Position numbers and translations under genes: made by a program. From positions 1-6,740 of the forward strand of contig JAFXCU010000165.1 of NCBI GenBank assembly GCA_017521345.1: a DNA stretch of 6,740 bases, read 5' to 3'. The stretch comes from Ruminiclostridium sp. GTDB lineage: Bacteria > Bacillota_A > Clostridia > Oscillospirales > Oscillospiraceae. This document shows, piece by piece, positions 1 to 4,446 of the stretch. The first letter of the stretch is position 1; every line of letters begins with the position of its first letter. The notes beneath the pieces were generated by a model. It was given only the letters and a program-made list of their open reading frames with translations, had not been told where the DNA came from and did not search any database.

Positions 1-1844
1 GCTACATCCGAAAGGGGATGGAGCTCACCAAGGGCCGGGTGGAGGACGGTACCGCCCAGGTGGATGTGACTTTCTTCAACCAGTCCTACGTCCGCAATGC
101 CCTGAAACCGGGGGAGACCTACTACTTCTACGGCAAGCTCACCGGTCAGGCGGGCTTCCGGCGGCAGATGGTGAATCCCGTCTTTGAAAAAGAGGGGAGC
201 ACCACCTTCACCGGGGGTATCATGCCGGTGTACCCCCTGACGGCGGGGATCTCTGCCAAGCTCATGGCAAGCCTCCAGCGGAACGCCGCTCTATGCGTGC
301 CTCAGATCCGGGAGACCCTGCCGGAGGATATCCGCCGGGACCATGACCTGGCCGGGGCGGAGTTCGCCTACCGGACCGTTCACTTCCCGGACAGCTGGGA
401 GGACCTACAGATCGCCCGGCGGCGGCTCATGTTCGAGGAGCTTTTCTGCCTGAACTTAGGGCTGACCCTCATCCGGGGGCGGCGCAGTGAGCAGGAGGCC
501 ATTCCCTTTGCCAAACAAAATCTGGCGGGCTTTACCCAAAGCCTGCCCTTTACCCTGACCGATGCCCAGCTTCGCTCCGCCCGGGAGGCGGCGGGGGACC
601 TGAAACAGCCGGTGCCCATGAACCGCCTGCTCCAGGGGGACGTGGGCTCGGGCAAGACGGTGGTGGCCGCCGCCTGCGCCTATCTGGCCTGGGAGAACGG
701 CTGTCAGACCGCCCTCATGGCCCCCACGGAGCTGCTGGCCCAGCAGCATCTGAAGACCATGGAGACCCTGCTGGGGGCCACAGGAATGCGTGTGGCCCTC
801 CTGACCGGCTCCATGACCGCCGCCCAGAAGCGCAAGTGCCGGGAGGCGTTGGAGGCCGGAGAGATCGACCTCATCGTGGGCACCCACGCCCTCCTCAGCG
901 AGGGGGTGGAGTTCCGGCGGTTGGGGTTGGTCATCACCGACGAGCAGCACCGGTTCGGCGTGGACCAGCGGGCGGCTCTCTCCGCCAAGAGCGGCGGAAA
1001 TTTCCGGCCCCATGTGCTGGTCATGTCGGCCACCCCTATTCCCCGCACCCTGGCCCTGATGATCTACGGGGACCTGGACTTGTCGGTTATCGACCAACTG
1101 CCCCCGGGCCGCACCCCGGTGGACACCATGCTCATCGGGGAGGACAAGCGCCAGCGGCTCTACGGCTTCGTGCGGAAGCAGGTGGGCCTGGGGCGGCAGG
1201 TGTACATCGTCTGCCCCGCCGTGGACCAGGAGGACGAGGAGGGCATGAAGGCCGCCGAGCAGTTCGGCCGGACCCTCCAGCAGGAGGTCTTCCCCGACCT
1301 GAAGGTGGCCATCGTCCACGGCAGGATGAAGGCGGCGGACAAGCAGGCCGTCATGGCCTCCTTTGCATCGGGCCAGACCGATGTGCTGGTGTCCACCACC
1401 GTCATCGAGGTTGGCGTGGACGTGCCCAACGCCTCCCTGATGATTATCGAGAACGCCGACCGGTTCGGCCTCAGTCAGCTCCACCAGCTGCGAGGCCGGG
1501 TGGGCCGAGGGCAGTACCAGTCCTACTGTGTTCTCATCTCCGACAATAAGAACGAGCTCACCCGGAAACGCTTAAAGACCCTCTGCGCCACCACCGACGG
1601 CTTCCTCATCGCTGAGGAGGACCTGAAGATGCGTGGTCCCGGCGACTTCTTCGGCTCCCGGCAGCACGGCCTGCCACAGCTGAAACTGGCCAGCCTGGAG
1701 GGGGATATGCGCCTCCTCCACCAGGCCCAGGACGCCGCCCGAAGCCTTCTGGCCCAAGACCCGGACCTAAAGCATCCCGACCACGAACCTCTTCGTGCAA
1801 GAGTGGAGCAGCTCTTCCGGGAAAACCGGGATATTTTCAACTAA
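1..1844 (+). CDS. recG: ATP-dependent DNA helicase RecG (5'-truncated by window edge)
   Basis: RecG is a superfamily 2 DNA translocase that remodels stalled replication forks and Holliday junctions. The reading frame is open from base 3, so the ATG at 18 is internal and the N-terminus lies outside the window. About 613 residues are visible; full-length RecG is roughly 680-690, so about 70 are missing. Order of parts: remainder of the wedge/OB-fold domain (about 1-500), helicase motif I GDVGSGKT (636-659), Ia region APTELLAQQH (720-749), motif II DEQH (939-950), motif III SATPIPRT (1027-1050), then the second RecA-like lobe with STTVIEVGVDVP and QLRGRVGRG (about 1395-1513), and the C-terminal region with MRGPGDFFGSRQHG. 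All key helicase residues are intact. The stop codon TAA (1842-1844) lies inside the left arm of the following terminator. The promoter and any upstream operon partner are not in the window. Confidence 0.97.
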   Translation, partial: YIRKGMELTKGRVEDGTAQVDVTFFNQSYVRNALKPGETYYFYGKLTGQAGFRRQMVNPVFEKEGSTTFTGGIMPVYPLTAGISAKLMASLQRNAALCVPQIRETLPEDIRRDHDLAGAEFAYRTVHFPDSWEDLQIARRRLMFEELFCLNLGLTLIRGRRSEQEAIPFAKQNLAGFTQSLPFTLTDAQLRSAREAAGDLKQPVPMNRLLQGDVGSGKTVVAAACAYLAWENGCQTALMAPTELLAQQHLKTMETLLGATGMRVALLTGSMTAAQKRKCREALEAGEIDLIVGTHALLSEGVEFRRLGLVITDEQHRFGVDQRAALSAKSGGNFRPHVLVMSATPIPRTLALMIYGDLDLSVIDQLPPGRTPVDTMLIGEDKRQRLYGFVRKQVGLGRQVYIVCPAVDQEDEEGMKAAEQFGRTLQQEVFPDLKVAIVHGRMKAADKQAVMASFASGQTDVLVSTTVIEVGVDVPNASLMIIENADRFGLSQLHQLRGRVGRGQYQSYCVLISDNKNELTRKRLKTLCATTDGFLIAEEDLKMRGPGDFFGSRQHGLPQLKLASLEGDMRLLHQAQDAARSLLAQDPDLKHPDHEPLRARVEQLFRENRDIFN

Positions 1845-1890
1845 ACGAATCCCCGGCGTTCTCTCGAACGCCGGGGATTCGTTTGTTCTG
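1842..1890 (+). terminator. Strong intrinsic terminator after recG, probably bidirectional
   Basis: Perfect inverted repeat: arms 1843-1861 and 1866-1884 (19 bp) closed by the four-base loop TCTC. The left arm includes part of the recG stop codon. The T-rich tail after the stem is short (GTTTGTT). On the minus strand the same hairpin begins 11 bases after the stop codon of the nuclease-like gene (1895-2491), so it probably separates these two convergent genes. Confidence 0.9.
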
Positions 1891-1894
1891 GGGG

Positions 1895-2491
1895 TCAGGG
1901 AGTATCTGTGTCCTTGAAAGAAGGGTGGAGATATAACGTGGTCAGAGTGGTACCCAAGAGTTTTGTTTTTTTCAAAACCGTCCATCTGGTTTGGTTGATT
2001 CGATAATCACTGGTGTCTTTGTTGAAAACGGATTTGCAGTAGAAACGGTTCTGGTCTTCGTCCAAGAACAAGAAAATCCCGCCCTGGGTCTCATCACAAT
2101 AGATGAGGTATGCGGCGGATATTTTGGAGTGGAAGTTGACCTTGCGAGGGTTAAACTGGTAGATGGAGAAGTCGGATTCGAGGATCTTGGTCATGTTCAG
2201 AATGGCACAAAGTCGTTCGGAGATTTTGCCCCAGTGGACGCTCTTTTCAATCTGTGTGTCATCCAGCTTTTTTGATAGGAGGGCAGGGAGGAGCTTTTTG
2301 CCCCGATATTCCCGCCTATGTAATCCGAAATCGATGTCCGATGCGTAGTGGATGCCGGAGAGATGGTCGAAATCCATGGGTTCAAAGGAGATATGGAGAG
2401 TTTTGGAGAGATTCCGATGCCCGATGATAATGTCATAGGCTGTGTCAGAAAGGCTGGCCCATTTGACTGCCGCATCCAAAAACAAACTCAT
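1895..2491 (-). CDS. PBECR4-like (BECR-fold nuclease-like) protein, putative toxin
   Basis: A 198-residue protein, convergent with recG. I recognise a resemblance to the PBECR4 family (phage barnase-EndoU-ColicinE5/D-RelE-like nuclease 4). The cues are the segment FEPMDFDHLSGIHY (residues 36-49), SKISAAYLIY (122-131), the strand FLFLDE (140-145), FYCKSVF (150-156) and DYRINQ (162-167), in the order I remember for that family. Family members are predicted RNases of phage and toxin systems, mostly without biochemical proof, so activity here is inference. There is no signal peptide or membrane helix, so the protein should be cytoplasmic. The ATG at 2491 is preceded by GAGGTG with a 5-base gap, which supports this start. 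Base composition and codon use are clearly less GC-rich than in recG and htpG. The only visible promoter lies about 180 bases upstream, beyond a structured RNA and a terminator, so expression probably requires readthrough. The gene call is solid; the family assignment is moderate. Confidence 0.6.
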   Translation of the reverse strand: MSLFLDAAVKWASLSDTAYDIIIGHRNLSKTLHISFEPMDFDHLSGIHYASDIDFGLHRREYRGKKLLPALLSKKLDDTQIEKSVHWGKISERLCAILNMTKILESDFSIYQFNPRKVNFHSKISAAYLIYCDETQGGIFLFLDEDQNRFYCKSVFNKDTSDYRINQTRWTVLKKTKLLGTTLTTLYLHPSFKDTDTP

Positions 2492-2496
2492 TTCGA

Positions 2497-2502
2497 CACC
2501 TC
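2497..2502 (-). promoter_or_regulatory. Ribosome binding site of the nuclease-like gene, abutting the terminator
   Basis: GAGGTG read on the minus strand, 5 bases before the ATG at 2491. It lies only six bases downstream of the last T of the upstream terminator's T-run (2509), the geometry of leader-attenuated genes. Confidence 0.7.
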
Positions 2503-2506
2503 GCTT

Positions 2507-2539
2507 GTAAAAAAGGAGCCCCGATTAACGGGACTCCTT
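2507..2539 (-). terminator. Intrinsic terminator between structured RNA and nuclease-like gene
   Basis: Read on the minus strand, arm AAGGAGTCCCG (2539-2529), loop TTAAT, arm CGGGGCTCCTT (2523-2513). This gives 11 bp including one G-U pair, followed by a run of six Ts (2514-2509). On the plus strand the wobble becomes a mismatch and no T-run follows, so the element is oriented to stop minus-strand transcription coming from the promoter at 2681-2709. Confidence 0.85.
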
Positions 2540-2674
2540 CGACGTTTTCGTTCAGTTAAAAACCTATTCAGCCTGCGGTAACGTCATACCCAAAACGACA
2601 CTCCACAGCTTAACCGATGCTGACCCGGCTAAGTGCTTCACCGTGACGATGGACAGTCAAGCTGCCATCTTTGT
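2509..2674 (-). ncRNA. Structured RNA (about 166 nt), sRNA or 5' leader, family not identified
   Basis: The RNA is delimited by a perfect-consensus promoter (boxes at 2704-2709 and 2681-2686) and the intrinsic terminator at 2507-2539; the ends are inferred from these. It has no convincing ORF. Hairpins visible on the minus strand: A, 2669-2648 (GATGGCAG with CTG-CCATC, one bulged base); C, 2633-2609 (CTTAGCCG with CGGTTAAG, 8 bp, nine-base loop); D, 2608-2573 (CTGTGG/CCGCAG continuing through a bulged A into AGTGTC/GACGTT, 12 bp with three G-U pairs); and the terminator stem. The loop of C (TCAGC, 2623-2619) can also pair with GCTGA (2572-2568), a possible pseudoknot. A competing 12-bp helix pairs 2665-2654 with 2616-2605. 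I could not match it to SAM, TPP, FMN, cobalamin, lysine, c-di-GMP, T-box, SRP or RNase P motifs by eye. It could be a self-standing sRNA, a riboswitch, or the RNA part of a toxin-antitoxin pair. Confidence 0.7.
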
Positions 2675-2680
2675 AATTTT

Positions 2681-2709
2681 ATTATAGGGAAGGCGAGTAG
2701 ATTTGTCAA
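2681..2709 (-). promoter_or_regulatory. Perfect-consensus sigma-A promoter for the structured RNA
   Basis: On the minus strand TTGACA (2709-2704), 17-base spacer, TATAAT (2686-2681). Both hexamers match consensus exactly with optimal spacing, which predicts strong constitutive transcription starting near 2674. Confidence 0.9.
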
Positions 2710-2710
2710 T

Positions 2711-2727
2711 GGCAAGTTGTAGTTGCC
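2711..2727. repeat. Short inverted repeat just upstream of the -35 box
   Basis: GGCAA (2711-2715) and TTGCC (2723-2727) separated by 7 bases, one base upstream of the minus-strand -35 hexamer. It could be a regulator-binding site. Arms of 5 bp can also arise by chance. Confidence 0.3.
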
Positions 2728-2859
2728 TGAGAACAAATCATTCTCCCTATCTCATTTTATGTACAGGGGTAAATATGATGTATCAAAATAAGAGCATATA
2801 TTACTGTATCTTGCTCCCGCTTTTTTGACCACTTGCCATTCCATGCATCTCGCTCACCG

Positions 2860-2885
2860 AAAAAGGCGAGACAGCCTGGTTTTTC
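2860..2885 (-). terminator. Possible short terminator after the small membrane ORF
   Basis: AGGC (2864-2867) and GCCT (2874-2877) form a 4-bp stem with a 6-base loop, flanked on both sides by runs of A and T. In minus-strand reading the stem is followed by TTTT, so it could end transcripts from the small ORF whose stop is at 2917. The stem is short, so this is tentative. Confidence 0.35.
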
Positions 2886-2916
2886 TGTTATATACTGAAA
2901 TCATTTCACCATATTC

Positions 2917-3066
2917 TTAAATAAATAAACTACCTATTTTAACCCAAACAACAACTCCAATAGCTAGAACCACCCAAAACAATAATGCCCCTTCAGCATT
3001 ATTGGGTAATCTTTTAAGGATTGCCCACACCAAGGCAAGCATAATAATAGTAAAAACTAAAATCAG
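2917..3066 (-). CDS. Small two-helix membrane protein, non-ATG start uncertain
   Basis: A short frame encoding about 49 residues from a CTG at 3066, or 54 from TTG at 3081. It is highly hydrophobic, with two likely membrane helices: LVFTIIMLALVWAIL near the N-terminus and LLFWVVLAIGVVVWV near the C-terminus. They are joined by a short polar loop, KRLPNNAEGA. The stop TAA is at 2917-2919. The ribosome binding site AAAGGAG (3078-3072) lies 5 bases before the CTG, and a plausible promoter sits at 3114-3142. No in-frame ATG exists upstream of the first helix; the frame is open only back to a TGA at 3112-3114. It could be a real small membrane protein, for example of holin-like or small-toxin size, or the remnant of a larger gene. 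I do not recognise a family. Confidence 0.4.
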   Translation of the reverse strand: MILVFTIIMLALVWAILKRLPNNAEGALLFWVVLAIGVVVWVKIGSLFI

Positions 3067-3113
3067 AATGTCTCCTTTCAACAGGGTTGCCAACCATTGT
3101 TTACGTTTAATTC

Positions 3114-3142
3114 ATTGTACTATTTTTCTTCACCATTTGCAA
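3114..3142 (-). promoter_or_regulatory. Candidate promoter for the small membrane ORF
   Basis: On the minus strand TTGCAA (3142-3137), 17-base spacer, TACAAT (3119-3114). The hexamers match 4/6 and 5/6 of consensus. The predicted start near 3107 leaves about 30 bases before the AAAGGAG ribosome binding site. Confidence 0.5.
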
Positions 3143-3316
3143 ACTGTCTTTGGACTCAATCCTGTTGCTCTAATACAATCCGCCTTTTCGTCCTGTTTTT
3201 TCTTTCTTCATTTCAAAACTTTCATTTCTGTAGGCGGTAGGAAAAACGGATCAATCTAGCCTTGAAGAAGTGAAATAATACCCTGGTGTTCTTCCGACCG
3301 CCGGGGATGTAGTGCT
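3143..3316. other. Intergenic region, no supported gene
   Basis: No ORF with a credible start and ribosome binding site on either strand. A minus-strand frame at 3130-3207 encodes a short helix-turn-helix-like string, GLSPKTVCKW, bounded by stops. Near 3281-3308 an imperfect hairpin resembles the recG terminator and may end the minus-strand gene whose stop is at 3317. Confidence 0.4.
3281..3308 (-). terminator. Possible imperfect terminator after the 130-aa gene
   Basis: CCCTGGTG pairs with CGCCGGGG (8 bp with two G-U pairs when read on the plus strand; two mismatches in minus-strand RNA). It lies about 10 bases after the minus-strand stop codon at 3317 and is followed in that direction by TATTATTTC. 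The mismatches make its function uncertain. Confidence 0.35.
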
Positions 3317-3709
3317 TTATTCGTTTGTCCACACTTGGATTGTGCCAGAAGGGGTGCCCTCCTCGTTTTCAAAGGTGATGGTGTGGGCCCGGTGGTGGGC
3401 GTTCTCCACCGCCAGCTCCCAGGTGTCGCCGGGGCGGATGATCATGGCATAGCCCGGCCAGGGGAAACCGTCCTTCACGCTGACCTTGGTGAAGGCCTCC
3501 CCGGTGTTTTCGATTTGGAGGTAATAGAGATCCCCTGTCTGGTCCCAGGTGAAATCTCCGTCTTCCATGGCCCACTGGGCGGTGGGAGGGGAGTCAGGCA
3601 GGGTGATATCATAGCGAGCATCCTCTTTGAACTGTCCCAGGATGCTCAGGCCTATGGTAGAGAGCAGGCAGAGAACAGGGATCAGCAGGCGGCGTTTGAT
3701 CTCTTTCAT
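3317..3709 (-). CDS. Hypothetical exported or membrane-anchored protein, 130 aa
   Basis: I do not recognise the family. The N-terminus has a positively charged stretch (KEIKRR, residues 2-7) and a hydrophobic helix (about 8-25, LLIPVLCLLSTIGLSILG), fitting a signal peptide or single anchor. Cys14 is not in a lipobox, so it is probably not a lipoprotein. The rest (about 30-130) is polar and rich in aromatic and beta-type segments, such as LYYLQIENTG, PWPGYAMIIRPGDTWELAV and GTIQVWTNE. This suggests a small extracytoplasmic beta domain, an inference from pattern only. It has no LPXTG motif. The ATG at 3709 has a strong ribosome binding site, AGGAGGT (3719-3713), with a short gap. A strong promoter lies at 3748-3777. 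It is divergent from the four-helix membrane protein at 3864 and shares a 154-base intergenic region with it. A long plus-strand ORF over the same bases lacks these signals and is a shadow. Confidence 0.75.
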   Translation of the reverse strand: MKEIKRRLLIPVLCLLSTIGLSILGQFKEDARYDITLPDSPPTAQWAMEDGDFTWDQTGDLYYLQIENTGEAFTKVSVKDGFPWPGYAMIIRPGDTWELAVENAHHRAHTITFENEEGTPSGTIQVWTNE

Positions 3710-3747
3710 GGAGACCTCCTTTTCGTTGGGGGTGTACCTTAAATATA

Positions 3748-3777
3748 ATTATATGACATCTCCTAATATACTGTCAA
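3748..3777 (-). promoter_or_regulatory. Promoter of the 130-aa exported protein gene
   Basis: On the minus strand TTGACA (3777-3772), 18-base spacer, TATAAT (3753-3748). Both boxes are perfect. The -10 lies within the 12-bp palindrome ATATAATTATAT (3743-3754). Transcription is predicted to start near 3741, about 30 bases before the start codon. Confidence 0.85.
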
Positions 3778-3806
3778 CAAAAGTGATAGGATATGGGAAA
3801 AACCCC

Positions 3807-3835
3807 TTGCTTTTTCTGTGGAATCCGTGCATAAT
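3807..3835 (+). promoter_or_regulatory. Promoter of the four-helix membrane protein gene
   Basis: TTGCTT (3807-3812), 17-base spacer, CATAAT (3830-3835). The hexamers match 4/6 and 5/6 of consensus. The predicted start is near 3842, about 20 bases before the ATG at 3864. Confidence 0.6.
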
Positions 3836-3844
3836 GAATGCACG
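3826..3844. promoter_or_regulatory. Operator-like inverted repeat over the -10 box
   Basis: CGTGCAT (3826-3832), 5-base spacer AATGA, ATGCACG (3838-3844): a perfect 7-bp dyad spanning the -10 hexamer to the predicted transcription start of the gene at 3864. Such placement is typical of a repressor site; the regulator is unknown. Confidence 0.45.
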
Positions 3845-3863
3845 ATACTTTGAAAGGTAGGAA

Positions 3864-4262
3864 ATGGATTCTATGAACGAGAATAAGACCAAAATGAGTG
3901 CCTTCCAGCTGGCCAAGATGGCTACCTTCCTCGGTGCCATCGTCTGGGTGCTGGGCCTCTTTTCCAATTATGCCATCATCCCCTTCCGCGGCCTGTATGT
4001 ATTCTTCGTCGTCATGAGCGTGGTGCAGCTGGTCATGCTGGTCAAGATCGCCGGTATCAGCCGCGAGACCGAGGGGGATCCCCTGAAGAAGACGGTCACC
4101 ATCTCTATGGCCTGCTCGGTCCTGCAGCTCCTCTTCTTCGGCGCCCTGGTGGTGCTTGGCCCCGAAGCCCTGCCCTGGGCCAAGAGAGTCTTCCTCACCA
4201 TGACGGCCCTCTACATCGTGCCTGCGTTTGTGTACTACGCAGCCAAGACCAACAAGATGTAA
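3864..4262 (+). CDS. Hypothetical four-helix integral membrane protein, 132 aa
   Basis: I do not recognise a named family. Four hydrophobic segments are visible at about residues 19-38, 42-62, 76-98 and 107-126. The N-terminal tail is polar (MDSMNENKTK), a charged loop GISRETEGDPLKK (64-76) joins helices 2 and 3, and the short C-terminal tail ends KTNKM. The positive charges at 61-76 suggest that this loop and both termini are cytoplasmic, an inference from the positive-inside rule. No catalytic motif is seen. The ATG at 3864 is 6 bases after AAAGG (3853-3857); Met4 (3873) is an alternative start. The gene has its own promoter (3807-3835) with an operator-like dyad and ends in a strong terminator (4271-4316), so it is probably monocistronic. 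Codon use is GC-rich, like that of recG and htpG. Confidence 0.85.
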   Translation: MDSMNENKTKMSAFQLAKMATFLGAIVWVLGLFSNYAIIPFRGLYVFFVVMSVVQLVMLVKIAGISRETEGDPLKKTVTISMACSVLQLLFFGALVVLGPEALPWAKRVFLTMTALYIVPAFVYYAAKTNKM

Positions 4263-4270
4263 CTGTCTGT

Positions 4271-4316
4271 ATCCCCCTGCGAGGTCCCTTTGGACTATCG
4301 CAGGGGGATTTCTTTA
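4271..4316 (+). terminator. Intrinsic terminator after the four-helix membrane protein gene
   Basis: ATCCCCCTGCGA (4271-4282) pairs perfectly with TCGCAGGGGGAT (4298-4309). The stem continues past a bulged A into GGTCC/GGACT with a CTTT loop, and TTTCTTT follows. Confidence 0.92.
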
Positions 4317-4355
4317 GCACTATCTTTAAAAAGTGTAAAAATTTCAAAAAAGGGC

Positions 4356-4384
4356 TTGCATTTTTTGGGCCTCTGGCGCATAAT
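4356..4384 (+). promoter_or_regulatory. htpG promoter
   Basis: TTGCAT (4356-4361), 17-base spacer, CATAAT (4379-4384). A-rich tracts at about 4328-4351 immediately upstream could act as an UP element. Transcription should start near 4391, inside the CIRCE element. The leader is about 55 bases. Confidence 0.75.
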
Positions 4385-4421
4385 AGGTTAGCACTCTTGA
4401 GATAAGAGTGCTAACCTATTA
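4381..4421. promoter_or_regulatory. CIRCE operator (HrcA binding site), extended arms
   Basis: The core TTAGCACTC (4388-4396), nine bases, GAGTGCTAA (4406-4414) matches the CIRCE consensus exactly. The dyad extends outwards without mismatch to 4381-4396 and 4406-4421, giving 16-bp arms. It covers the end of the -10 box and the predicted transcription start. HrcA, the heat-shock repressor, is therefore expected to repress htpG until stress. Confidence 0.95.
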
Positions 4422-4446
4422 CCCTTTTTTGGAGGCATTTTACGAA

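Larger units (their letters stand above)
2710..2916. other. AT-rich intergenic stretch without a supported gene
   Basis: Between the promoter of the structured RNA and the small membrane ORF I find no ORF with a credible start and ribosome binding site on either strand. It contains the inverted repeat at 2711-2727 and a possible hairpin terminator near 2860-2885. The ten bases 2708-2717 recur in inverted orientation at 2831-2840. Confidence 0.5.

Noticed and set aside
456..1484. 342-codon minus-strand and 237-codon plus-strand frames within recG
   Set aside because: Both lie over the intact helicase domains of recG and have the low-complexity composition of shadow frames.
1991..2348. Plus-strand frames opposite the nuclease-like gene
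   Set aside because: They lack ribosome binding sites and recognisable domains, and the minus-strand gene has a good start and motif pattern.
2509..2674. Tandem repeats of a ToxI-like RNA antitoxin
   Set aside because: Only a weak resemblance between GGTTAAGCTG and GGTTTTTAACTG was found; there is no true tandem repeat.
3002..3259. 85-codon plus-strand frame with TTG start
   Set aside because: It has no ribosome binding site and no domain, and it overlaps a better supported minus-strand small ORF and its promoter.
3335..3742. 135-codon plus-strand frame opposite the exported protein
   Set aside because: The minus strand has a perfect promoter, a strong ribosome binding site and a signal-peptide-like N-terminus; the plus frame has none.
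4408..4446. GTG at 4408 as the htpG start
   Set aside because: It sits within the CIRCE right arm with no ribosome binding site; family alignment and GGAGG support the ATG at 4447.
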